Source: Zoogloea sp.
GTDB taxonomy: Bacteria; Pseudomonadota; Gammaproteobacteria; Burkholderiales; Rhodocyclaceae
Direction of reading: 5' to 3'
Assembly: GCA_016720685.1 (NCBI GenBank)
Contig: JADKKC010000001.1
Coordinates: 124,001 to 188,000, forward strand
DNA length: 64,000 nucleotides
Position numbers and translations under genes: made by a program. The notes beneath the pieces were generated by a model. That model saw only the letters and a program-made list of their open reading frames with translations. It ran no database searches and was not told where the DNA came from. Positions 1 through 7,594 of this stretch are shown here, piece after piece (positions within the stretch are counted from its first letter, which is position 1; the number at the start of each line of letters is the position of its first letter).

Positions 1-988
1 CGAGCACGAGGGCCGCATCATCCAGAGCCGCTCGGAAGGCTCGATCCTGCGCGAGATCGAGGAAATCCGCGACAAGACGCCGGGCTTCACCGGAACCATC
101 TCGGATCTGGGCGGCCCCACCGCCAACATGTACCGCATGGCCTGCAAGGATCCGCAGATCGAGGCCTCGTGTCGGCGCCTGTCCTGCGTGTTTCCCGGCA
201 TCTGCGAAAACCTCGGCACTGACCACGGCCCGCTGATCAGCCTGTACCGCAAGGCGCGGGCAATTCCCGGTGTCAAAAAAGTGTTGATCGGCTCCGGTTT
301 GCGCTACGACCTGGCCGTGCGCTCGCCCGAATACGTGAAAGAGCTGGTGACCCACCACGTGGGCGGCCTGCTCAAGATCGCCCCCGAGCACACCGAGGAA
401 GGCCCGCTCGGCAAGATGATGAAGCCGGGCATCGCCACCTACGACCGTTTCAAGGAGATGTTCGAGCAGTACTCGAAAGAGGCCGGCAAGAAGCAGCACC
501 TGATTCCCTACTTCATCGCCGCTCACCCCGGCACCACCGACGAGGACATGGTCAACCTCGCCCTGTGGCTGAAGTCCGGCAACTTCAAGCTCGACCAGGT
601 GCAAACCTTCATGCCGACCCCGATGGCCATGGCGACCACCATGTATCACTCGGGCAAAAACCCCTTGCGCAAGGTGTCGGAATCATCGGAGGCCGTCGAT
701 ACGCCGAAGTCCGGTCGTCAGCGTCGCCTCCACAAGGCCCTGCTGCGCTACCACGACCCCGAAGGCTGGCCGCTGATTCGCGAGGCGCTGCGGGCCATGG
801 GGCGTGCCGAGCTGATCGGCAGCGCCCCCCGGCACCTCGTGCCGCGGGATCAGCCGGTGATCCTCGACCGGGGGCAGGGCAGCGGTGAACAAAAAACCGG
901 CAAGGCGTCCAGCCCGACAGGCGCCCGCCGCGCGCCGCCGCTGCAGCGTGGCGGCGGCGGAGCGGGGCGTCCGCGCGGGCGCTCCTGA
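1..988 (+). CDS. ygiQ: YgiQ-family radical SAM protein, 3' part
   Basis: The frame is open from the left edge, so the gene begins before the window and only the C-terminal roughly 330 residues are here. The visible part matches the C-terminal half of the YgiQ (UPF0313) radical SAM family: a conserved Cys pair in RRLSCVFPGIC, then APEHTEEGPLGKMMKPG, the AHPGTTDEDM motif and QVQTFMPTPMAMATTMY near the end. The CxxxCxxC cluster motif that binds the 4Fe-4S centre would lie upstream and cannot be seen. The last 40 residues are Arg/Gly/Pro-rich, as in many YgiQ tails. The family's biochemical role is not settled. The next gene is 255 bases away, so this is probably a separate transcription unit. 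Family assignment is firm. Confidence 0.9.
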   Translation, partial: EHEGRIIQSRSEGSILREIEEIRDKTPGFTGTISDLGGPTANMYRMACKDPQIEASCRRLSCVFPGICENLGTDHGPLISLYRKARAIPGVKKVLIGSGLRYDLAVRSPEYVKELVTHHVGGLLKIAPEHTEEGPLGKMMKPGIATYDRFKEMFEQYSKEAGKKQHLIPYFIAAHPGTTDEDMVNLALWLKSGNFKLDQVQTFMPTPMAMATTMYHSGKNPLRKVSESSEAVDTPKSGRQRRLHKALLRYHDPEGWPLIREALRAMGRAELIGSAPRHLVPRDQPVILDRGQGSGEQKTGKASSPTGARRAPPLQRGGGGAGRPRGRS

Positions 989-1243
989 ATCATGTCCGGT
1001 TCCACGCCGCTGCGTGTGCCATGCCCCGGGAATGCCGGCTTCGTCTGCGTGCGATACGGAAGTGGTGCACAAATGCGGTAAACGATTCCGGGTATGATTC
1101 GGCCTCCCAAGCCGGGCGGGTGGTCGATCTGCGTCCTTGATTCAAGACACTTTTTGCAACCAGGCCGGCTTCCGTAAACTGCAATACTGTTGCGCTGAAG
1201 TCAGGGCGGCTTTCGCCTGCCCTGTGACGATTCTGGTGGCCGC

Positions 1244-1855
1244 GTGGATAAGTTTGAATACCGAAAGACCCTGGCCGGACGGCTCGATTCGCTGATCGAC
1301 GTCGGCTTCGCTACCTTTCGGGGTTTTGTGCGACTGGTGCTGGGCGAGCTGGAGTTCGTCAGCGGCCGTCTGCAGCCTTTCGTCCAGATCCGGCCGAAGG
1401 AAGTCAGGCGGCTGGTTTTTGTGTGCCTCGGCAACATCAACCGCAGTGCCTTTGCGGATGTCGTGGCCACCGGGCTGGGCGCACACTCCGCGTCGTTTGG
1501 CCTGTCCACGAACACCGGCGAGCCGGCCTTCGAAAAGGCCGTCAGCACCGCCCCGGTCTACGGCTACGATCTGGCCGCCCACCGCGCGACAAATTTCCCC
1601 GATTACACCTTCCAGCCCGGCGACCTGCTGCTGGCGATGGAGGTGCGGCATGTGCGCGAACTCGTCCGGCGCGGCATTCCGGAGGATTCGATCGCGCTGC
1701 TCGGGCACTGGGCGCGCCCCCACCGTATTCACATCCACGACCCGCATCGTCATACGGATGCGTATTTCCGCACCTGTTTCGCGATCATTCATTCGGGTGT
1801 GGCCAACCTCGTCGAAGAACTGCGCCAGGCAGGCAGCCCATGTCTCAAGCGATGA
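1244..1855 (+). CDS. Low-molecular-weight protein-tyrosine-phosphatase-like protein
   Basis: The 203-residue product carries the phosphatase P-loop signature CX5R as VCLGNINRS at about residues 60-68. A downstream DP acid pair lies in HIHDPHRHTDAYF, where LMW phosphatases keep their general acid. About 50 residues precede the P-loop, longer than the classical family, in which the loop is near the N terminus. The start is GTG at 1244. LMW phosphatases in glycan loci usually dephosphorylate BY-kinases or act on related phospho-substrates; no kinase is seen here. The gene opens a co-directional run and its 3' end overlaps the deacetylase gene by 16 bases, so the two are probably translationally coupled. 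Catalytic activity is likely from the motif; the substrate is unknown. Confidence 0.75.
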   Translation: MDKFEYRKTLAGRLDSLIDVGFATFRGFVRLVLGELEFVSGRLQPFVQIRPKEVRRLVFVCLGNINRSAFADVVATGLGAHSASFGLSTNTGEPAFEKAVSTAPVYGYDLAAHRATNFPDYTFQPGDLLLAMEVRHVRELVRRGIPEDSIALLGHWARPHRIHIHDPHRHTDAYFRTCFAIIHSGVANLVEELRQAGSPCLKR

Positions 1856-2814
1856 ACGTCTATCTGAGCTTCGACATCGAGGTCTGGTGCAACGGCTGGA
1901 AGGATCTCGACGGGCAGTTTCCGGCGAGTTTCGAGCGTTACGTTTATGGCCGCTCGCAGAAGGGCGACTACGCGCTGCCCAAGACGCTCGAAATCCTCGA
2001 GCGCAACGGGCTCAAGGGCGTTTTTTTTGTCGAGCCGCTGTTTGCCGCGCGCTTCGGGATCGACAAACTGGCCGTCATCGTCGACCTGATCCGTGCCGGC
2101 GGGCATGACATTCAGCTTCACCTGCACCCCGAATGGTCGGACGAGCTGCGGCCCATTCCGTTTCCGGGCGCCGTAAAAAAGCGCCAGCACCTTTCCTTCT
2201 ACACCCTCGACGAGCAGATCGCGCTGATCCGCCTGGGCCTCGACCTGATGGCGCAGGTGGGCGTCGAGGGCATCCGCGCCTTTCGTGCCGGCAGCTTTGC
2301 CAGCAATGCCGACACCTACCGGGCGCTGCATGTCTGCGGCATCGATGTCGACAGCAGCCTCAACGCGGTGTGTGCCGACAGCGGCCCCGACCTGCGCGGG
2401 CAGCTGGATTTCACCTCCCCGCAGGATTTCGAAGGCGTGCGCATCCTGCCGATGACGGTTTTCCAGGATGGAACCGGGCGCCAGCGTCCGGCGCAGCTGG
2501 GCGCCTGCAGTTTTGCCGAACTGCGCGGGGCGCTCGAATCGGCCGAAAAGCTGGGGGTCGAGCATTTCGTACTGCTGTCACACAACTTTGAAATGCTGAA
2601 GCAGGGCCGCAGCGAGCCGGACGCAATCGTCGTGCGGCGTTTCGAGGCGCTGTGCCGCTATTTGGCAAGTCAGCGTGATAGATTTACTGTCTCCACCATG
2701 GCTATGCTGCCAACATCAGCCCCGGCTCAACGGGCTGTTTCGCTGCCTTCTGCGGGCTTGCCGGCAACCCTGTGGCGTCATGGAGAACAGCTGGCGCGCC
2801 GCTTTTTGGGCTAG
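1840..2814 (+). CDS. Polysaccharide deacetylase family protein (NodB-like)
   Basis: The frame extends further upstream, but the start is best placed at ATG 1840 (next ATG 1852), because the recognisable fold begins at once with MNVYLSFDIE. The product is about 324 residues. The SFDIE strand supplies the catalytic and metal Asp, and GGHDIQLHLHPEW supplies the His pair of the CE4/NodB motif 2. AFRAGSFASN resembles motif 3 (RxP-like region), and a late LLSHNFEM His resembles motif 5. No signal peptide is seen, so it probably acts in the cytoplasm on a lipid-linked or nucleotide-linked sugar rather than on exported polymer. It overlaps the phosphatase-like gene upstream and precedes the gtrA-like gene, which suggests a role in building or trimming a surface glycan. 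Family confident, substrate unknown. Confidence 0.8.
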   Translation: MSQAMNVYLSFDIEVWCNGWKDLDGQFPASFERYVYGRSQKGDYALPKTLEILERNGLKGVFFVEPLFAARFGIDKLAVIVDLIRAGGHDIQLHLHPEWSDELRPIPFPGAVKKRQHLSFYTLDEQIALIRLGLDLMAQVGVEGIRAFRAGSFASNADTYRALHVCGIDVDSSLNAVCADSGPDLRGQLDFTSPQDFEGVRILPMTVFQDGTGRQRPAQLGACSFAELRGALESAEKLGVEHFVLLSHNFEMLKQGRSEPDAIVVRRFEALCRYLASQRDRFTVSTMAMLPTSAPAQRAVSLPSAGLPATLWRHGEQLARRFLG

Positions 2815-3000
2815 TCGCCCGGCCATTCGCTGATGTCTCCATGGGCGGTCTCGTTGAGGCTGCTCCTGCCGTGAGCGGCGATCCGGCGGCCCAGCGGCCT
2901 AACTCCTCTGTTGAATAGACACTCCAGCCCCCCCGATGACGTCCACTTTCCACCGCCCGGTGACCGGGCAGAGCCCCGCTTCCGCAGCACGGAGCCGTTC

Positions 3001-3423
3001 GTGAGCGAGGACGTTGGCGGCCGTCTGACGCCCTTGCTGCGAGCCGTGCGCCGGGCATCGGCGGCGCGCTACGCCATCACCGGCGTTGCGCTGCTGGTGC
3101 TCGATATCTGCGTTTTCTTTGTGCTGGCGCGGCTCTTCATGGTTCCGCCGGCGGCGGCGCAACTGGTGGCGCGTAGCGTTGGCGCGGCGGCGGGGTTTTT
3201 CGGGCACAAGAATTTTTCATTCAAAAAATCGGGTGACACGCCGGGTGCTCCGCTGCGCCAGGTTGTCCCCTACCTGCTCCTGACGTTGACCACCATCGGC
3301 GTGTCGCCGGTGGTCCTGATCGGGCTGCTTGCGCTGCTGGATAACCTGGTGGCGGCGAAACTTGGAACCGAGGTCGTCATGGTCGCCTTAAATTACTTCT
3401 GCTTGCGAAGGGTGTTTCGATGA
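3001..3423 (+). CDS. GtrA-like membrane protein (lipid-linked sugar flippase)
   Basis: A small hydrophobic protein with four predicted membrane segments, beginning RYAITGVALLVLDICVFF and including a stretch with FFGHKNFSF, matching the GtrA family (PF04138). GtrA proteins are thought to flip undecaprenyl-phosphate-glucose or a similar carrier from cytoplasm to periplasm. I chose GTG at 3001 because GGAG stands six bases upstream; an in-frame TTG at 2911 would add 30 residues of low-complexity sequence without a ribosome site. The product is about 140 residues, the normal family length. The stop overlaps the next gene's ATG by four bases, so the pair is surely co-translated. It is the first member of a gtrA-gtrB-like pair. 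Confidence 0.8.
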   Translation: MSEDVGGRLTPLLRAVRRASAARYAITGVALLVLDICVFFVLARLFMVPPAAAQLVARSVGAAAGFFGHKNFSFKKSGDTPGAPLRQVVPYLLLTLTTIGVSPVVLIGLLALLDNLVAAKLGTEVVMVALNYFCLRRVFR

Positions 3424-4439
3424 AGCTGCATACAGACAAGGCAGAAATATCGATCGTAGTGCCGGCATTCAACGAGGCAGAAGGGCTTCCCCGTTTCCTC
3501 GAAGTGGTCGACCGGGTACTCAAGCCCCTGAACGTGCGCGCCGAGCTGATTTTTGTGAACGACGGTTCGCGCGATGCGACGGAGAAGGTTCTCGAGGAGA
3601 TCGCCCGGGGGCGTCCGGACGTGGTGCCGGTCAATTTCTCCCGTAATTTCGGCAAGGAAGCTGCGATGGCCGCCGGCCTCGCGGTGGCCTCGGGCGACTG
3701 CGTCATTTTCATGGATGCCGATCTCCAGCATCCGCCCGAGGTGCTGGGCGATCTGCTGGCCAAGTGGCGTGAGGGCTATGACGTCGTGAATGGCCGCAAG
3801 CGCCAGCGCGGCGAGGAGCCGGCCGCCTACCGGGCATTTGCCAATCTGTTCAATGGCCTGATGAGCCACGCGGTGGGCGGCAACATGGCCGGCGCCAGTG
3901 ATTTCAAGCTGCTGGACCGCCAGGTCGTGGATACCCTGCTGCAGTTTCCCGAGCGCAACCGCTTTTTCCGCGGGATGGTCACCTGGGTTGGTTTTCGCGT
4001 CGCGGATGTGGAGTTCGATGTGCAGGAGCGGGAGATCGGCAGCACCAAATGGTCGCTCGGTTCGCTGCTCCGCTATTCGATCAACAACCTGCTGGCGTTT
4101 TCGTCCCTGCCCCTCGTCGCCGTCGGCTACGTGGGTTTTGCAACGGCCGGGCTGGGCGCCTTGTTGCTGTTTCAAACCTTCTACCGGTATTTCACCGGCA
4201 CGGCCGCCATGGGTTTCACCACCGTCATCGCCGTCCAGGTGATGCTGGGCGGCATGATCCTGACGGCCCTCGGTGTCATCGCGGTGTATCTCGCCAGAAT
4301 GTATGACGAGCAGAAAAGGCGGCCGATGTTCATCATCCGGCGCCCCCGTCCGCTGAGTGCACGTGTGGAGGCGGCGTCGGAGCAGAGTGCAGGTGCCCGG
4401 CCCGTGATGGCCGGTCAGCATTCCGGAGAGGCATCATGA
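3420..4439 (+). CDS. GtrB/ArnC-type glycosyltransferase family 2
   Basis: The 339-residue product has the GT-A start SIVVPAFNEAEGLPRFL, the VNDGSRDAT nucleotide-sugar motif and the DxD-type FMDADLQHPPEVL metal motif at about residues 95-107. Two hydrophobic segments follow near residues 230 and 270. This is the layout of GtrB, ArnC and dolichol-phosphate-mannose synthases, which move a sugar from a nucleotide donor to undecaprenyl phosphate on the cytoplasmic face. It follows the gtrA-like gene with a 4-base overlap and itself overlaps the next gene by 4 bases. In phage seroconversion clusters the same pair (gtrA, gtrB) is followed by a serotype-specific membrane transferase, as here. The sugar cannot be read from the sequence. 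Confidence 0.85.
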   Translation: MKLHTDKAEISIVVPAFNEAEGLPRFLEVVDRVLKPLNVRAELIFVNDGSRDATEKVLEEIARGRPDVVPVNFSRNFGKEAAMAAGLAVASGDCVIFMDADLQHPPEVLGDLLAKWREGYDVVNGRKRQRGEEPAAYRAFANLFNGLMSHAVGGNMAGASDFKLLDRQVVDTLLQFPERNRFFRGMVTWVGFRVADVEFDVQEREIGSTKWSLGSLLRYSINNLLAFSSLPLVAVGYVGFATAGLGALLLFQTFYRYFTGTAAMGFTTVIAVQVMLGGMILTALGVIAVYLARMYDEQKRRPMFIIRRPRPLSARVEAASEQSAGARPVMAGQHSGEAS

Positions 4440-6256
4440 TGGGGACGGCTGTCACTTCCCGGCTGAGCTTGCGGGAGTCGCTTGCGGCATTCGGCGTATT
4501 TCTCGCGCTGGCGCTCGTGCTGCATTTTCCGCATTACGGATCCCATTACGGCGATCCTAATTTCGACTTTTACCTGCACTACCACTGGGCCAGGGAATTC
4601 GCGGATGGCGTCAGCCACGGCTGGCTTTACCCCCGCTGGGCTTTCTTCGACCGCTTCGGGCTTGGCGAGCCGGTATTCGTCTTCTATTCGCCGCTCTATT
4701 ACTTTCTTGCAGCGCTCGTGTCCTTGGCGGGTTTCACAACCTGGGCGTCCATGCATGTCGTGGAAGTGCTGACCAACGCGCTGTTCGGCTTTTGCGTCTA
4801 TCTCACCTGCCGCTATTACGTCTCGTTCCGGGTGGCGCTGCTGGCGGGGTTTGCCGCTGCCGCAAATCCATTCCTGGTGATGCTGCATTACAAGTTCCAG
4901 GGCTTTGCCTGGGCCTCGGTCGGCTATGCGGCCCACGGCCTGCTGCTGTGGTCGCTGTTCCGGCCCAAGGCATCGTTCGACCGGGTGAATCTTCCGGCCG
5001 CCGCGGCAATCGGAATCGCCGTCATCGGCCACACCATGAGCGCCCTGGTGCTGCTGATGTGCTATTCGGCAGCGGCCTGCGTGGCGCCGACGGCAGACGG
5101 CGGGGTGTCGCTGCGCGGCATCGTGCGCCGCATGCTGGCCTGGGGGGGAACGGTCGCGCTGGGCCTGGGCCTGGGCAGCATCTACCTGGTGCCGGCCCTC
5201 GGCTCCACGTCGCTGATCAATACCGATGCCTGGACCGGCTCGCACATCCTGCAGGCCTTTGCGTGGCCCACCTTCTCGGCGGTCTGGCACGGGGTTCAGT
5301 GGTTTTCGTTCCAGTGGCCGATTGCCGTTCCGGTGCTGCTGCTGGTGCTGGCCTCGGGCTGGTATGTCTTCCGGCTGAAGGGGGCTGCGGCTTTGCCGGC
5401 CCGCCCGGTTGTGCTGCGGCTGTTCCTGGTGCTGGCGGTGGCGGTGTTCTTCGGCTCCGAGCTGTCGTATCCGCTCTGGACGATGAAGTCTTCGCCGCTG
5501 CTCAAGATTCAGCTGCCGTATCGTTTCCTTTCCATCGCCTACGTGATGGTGATCGTTATCTGCGCCCTGTTGATTCCCTCGGCCGAGCTTTCCGGCCGGC
5601 GCATCTGGAAAAAAGTGTTTGTTTTCTCGGTGGCGGCCATCGGGGTGCTCGGCGTGGTGATGGCCGGCAAGGCGACATACATCGACGGGGTCAAACTGGT
5701 GCCGGCGCTGGCCAGCAATCAATATCTCTTCGAGCTGCAGCCCCAGTGGTCGCGCACGCCAAACGGGGGCTTCAAGTGCTCGGCCGACAAGAGCGCCTGC
5801 GAGCGCCTGCCGCTCAGCGCCGGCGCTTTCCGCGGAACGCCGGAATATGTGACGAAGCTGTCCGCTCCCGGTTATCTCGACTACGCGGTGGGTGGCTTCG
5901 AGCAGGAATGCAGCAGCCGCCAGGCACACTGCGGGCCGGCCAGGTTCGTGGCCAATACCGTGGCCTGGCGTATCGAGGCGCTGGCCGACACCCGCTTGAG
6001 ATTGCCGGTGTTTTTGCTGCCCATGTGGAAGCTGGTGATCGACGGGACATCCGTGCCGGCTGTGCATGACGTGAATAGCGGCTTGATCGAGGTGGCACTG
6101 GCGCCCGGGGCCCACGAGGTCGAGCTGGTGTGGACCGAAACCGCGCTGTTCACCACCGCCCGCTGGATTTCGATCGCATCGCTGGTCGTGTTGATCCTGC
6201 TTGCCGTTTTTGGCCGGCTGCGCGCCCGTGCTGCGGCCGGGCCGGCGTTTCGCTGA
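4436..6256 (+). CDS. Large multi-pass membrane protein, GT-C/PTPS-related type
   Basis: The 606-residue protein has about ten or more membrane segments, a first periplasmic loop with HYHWAREFADG, LYPRWAFFDRFGLGEPVF and FVFYSPLYYFLAALV, and a soluble C-terminal domain of about 170 residues before a last anchor helix. The loop resembles the PTPS-related membrane family (PF10131), whose members look like GT-C glycosyltransferases with acidic residues in the first loop. GT-C enzymes use lipid-phosphate sugars on the periplasmic side, which fits its place right after gtrA- and gtrB-like genes, overlapping by four bases. It would then be the acceptor-specific transferase of a three-component glycosylation system. 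The role is inferred from topology and context. Confidence 0.65.
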   Translation: MMGTAVTSRLSLRESLAAFGVFLALALVLHFPHYGSHYGDPNFDFYLHYHWAREFADGVSHGWLYPRWAFFDRFGLGEPVFVFYSPLYYFLAALVSLAGFTTWASMHVVEVLTNALFGFCVYLTCRYYVSFRVALLAGFAAAANPFLVMLHYKFQGFAWASVGYAAHGLLLWSLFRPKASFDRVNLPAAAAIGIAVIGHTMSALVLLMCYSAAACVAPTADGGVSLRGIVRRMLAWGGTVALGLGLGSIYLVPALGSTSLINTDAWTGSHILQAFAWPTFSAVWHGVQWFSFQWPIAVPVLLLVLASGWYVFRLKGAAALPARPVVLRLFLVLAVAVFFGSELSYPLWTMKSSPLLKIQLPYRFLSIAYVMVIVICALLIPSAELSGRRIWKKVFVFSVAAIGVLGVVMAGKATYIDGVKLVPALASNQYLFELQPQWSRTPNGGFKCSADKSACERLPLSAGAFRGTPEYVTKLSAPGYLDYAVGGFEQECSSRQAHCGPARFVANTVAWRIEALADTRLRLPVFLLPMWKLVIDGTSVPAVHDVNSGLIEVALAPGAHEVELVWTETALFTTARWISIASLVVLILLAVFGRLRARAAAGPAFR

Positions 6257-6266
6257 GTGTCTGTCG

Positions 6267-7478
6267 ATGAATGAAACGCAAATCCGCCCGCCCTGCTATG
6301 TGCTGGGCATCGAGACGCAGATTGGCCTGAGCCTGGTGCGGGAGCTGGGCGAAGCCGGCATTCCGGTTGTCGGCATCGCGGTCGACCCCGATGCCATCGG
6401 CCTGAAGTCCCGTTATCTCACCCACGGAGAAATCCTGCACAAGCCGCGCACCGACGAGGGCCTGGCCGAATTGCGCGCCTTGGGCGAACGCTACGGCGCC
6501 GGCTATCTGCTGACCGTTTCGGAGGCCAACACCGCCTGGCTGATCGACAACCACGCGCGCCTCGGCAAGATTACGCCGCTGCTCCCGTCGAAGGAGGCGT
6601 TCGCGATCGTCCTCGACAAGACGCGCACGCTGGAGGCGGCTGCCGCGCTCGGGCTGGATGTGCCGCAAAGTGCGTGCCCACGTGATTGGGACGAGGTGGA
6701 GCAGCTGGCAAAGGGCTTCCGTTTTCCGGCCGTGCTGAAATGGGCCGACCCCAATGCGGTGGCCGGTGCGCTGCATGCCGCGGGGATCGAGTTGATCAAG
6801 GCCGAATACGTTTATTCGGCCGACGAGTTCCTGCGTGCGGCCGAACGCTATCGGCCGGTGGGCGCATGGCCGCTGGTCCAGGAATACTGCGCCGGTGTCG
6901 GGCTCGGGCAGTTTTTCTTCATGCACCGCGGTCAGGCGGTGCGGCGCTTTCAGCACCTGCGGATCGCCGAATGGCCGCCGGAAGGCGGTTTTTCGAGCGT
7001 GTGCGATGCGGTGCCGCTGGACCAGTTCCGCGATCTGCAGGAGCAATCCATCGGCCTGCTCCAGCACATCGGCTGGGACGGGGTGGCGATGGTCGAATAT
7101 CGATACGACCCGGCCAGCGGGCGGGCCGTGCTGATGGAAGTGAACGGCCGTTTCTGGGGCAGTTTTCCGCTGGCGATGTACTGCGGCGCCGGTTTCGGCG
7201 TGCTGGCCTACGCTCTGCAGGGCGAGGGGCGCATGCCGGCGCTGCCGCCCGTGCGCGAAAACCTGCGCTGCCGCATGGTGGCCACCGAGCTCAAGCGCCT
7301 CAGGCGCATCCTCCTCGAGCCCGGCAAGATTCGTGACCGGACCTTCAAGGTGCGTCCGGTGCACGAAACCGTGCGTTTCCTGGTGGATTTTCTTCGCCCG
7401 TCGGTGCGTTACTACGTTTGGAGCCTGAAGGACATCAAGCCCTTCATCCGCGATGTGAGGAACGCGCTCGGCATGTAG
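6267..7478 (+). CDS. ATP-grasp family carboxylate-amine ligase-like protein
   Basis: The start is ATG 6267 (MNETQIRPP), ten bases after the preceding stop; the frame is open further up but without family sequence. The product is about 403 residues. An N-terminal Rossmann-like part (YVLGIETQIGLSLVREL) is followed by an ATP-grasp fold. That fold shows FPAVLKWADPN for the ATP-binding lysine strand, VAMVEYRYD, and LMEVNGRFWGS, the Mg2+-binding Glu/Asn motif typical of predicted ATP-grasp enzymes of the COG3919 kind. Such enzymes join a carboxylate to an amine, for example attaching an amino acid to a sugar acid. As the last gene of the glycan operon it may decorate the saccharide. Substrates are unknown. 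Confidence 0.75.
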   Translation: MNETQIRPPCYVLGIETQIGLSLVRELGEAGIPVVGIAVDPDAIGLKSRYLTHGEILHKPRTDEGLAELRALGERYGAGYLLTVSEANTAWLIDNHARLGKITPLLPSKEAFAIVLDKTRTLEAAAALGLDVPQSACPRDWDEVEQLAKGFRFPAVLKWADPNAVAGALHAAGIELIKAEYVYSADEFLRAAERYRPVGAWPLVQEYCAGVGLGQFFFMHRGQAVRRFQHLRIAEWPPEGGFSSVCDAVPLDQFRDLQEQSIGLLQHIGWDGVAMVEYRYDPASGRAVLMEVNGRFWGSFPLAMYCGAGFGVLAYALQGEGRMPALPPVRENLRCRMVATELKRLRRILLEPGKIRDRTFKVRPVHETVRFLVDFLRPSVRYYVWSLKDIKPFIRDVRNALGM

Positions 7479-7503
7479 GGCTTTTGACGCAGGGTGGCAT
7501 CGT

Positions 7504-7588
7504 GCGGGCCCCCTCGGGGGGGGCTGGCCGAGCCGATACGCAAGGCGGAAGAAGTTTTAAGGGGGGGAGGGGCCAAAAGGGGGGGAGG
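7504..7588. repeat. G-rich intergenic element between convergent genes
   Basis: Between the ATP-grasp stop (7478) and the ppc stop (7595) lies a GC hairpin-like stretch (7504-7525, CCCCC followed by a run of eight G). It is followed by four G-tracts at 7561-7588 (seven G, four G, seven G, two G). The second part fits a G-quadruplex consensus on the plus strand. It may help end transcription from both sides. No canonical U-tract terminator is present. Confidence 0.4.
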
Positions 7589-7594
7589 CGGCGC

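Noticed and set aside
2911..3000. Longer GtrA-like protein from TTG 2911
   Set aside because: No ribosome site precedes TTG 2911, the added residues are low-complexity, and GTG 3001 has GGAG at ideal spacing.
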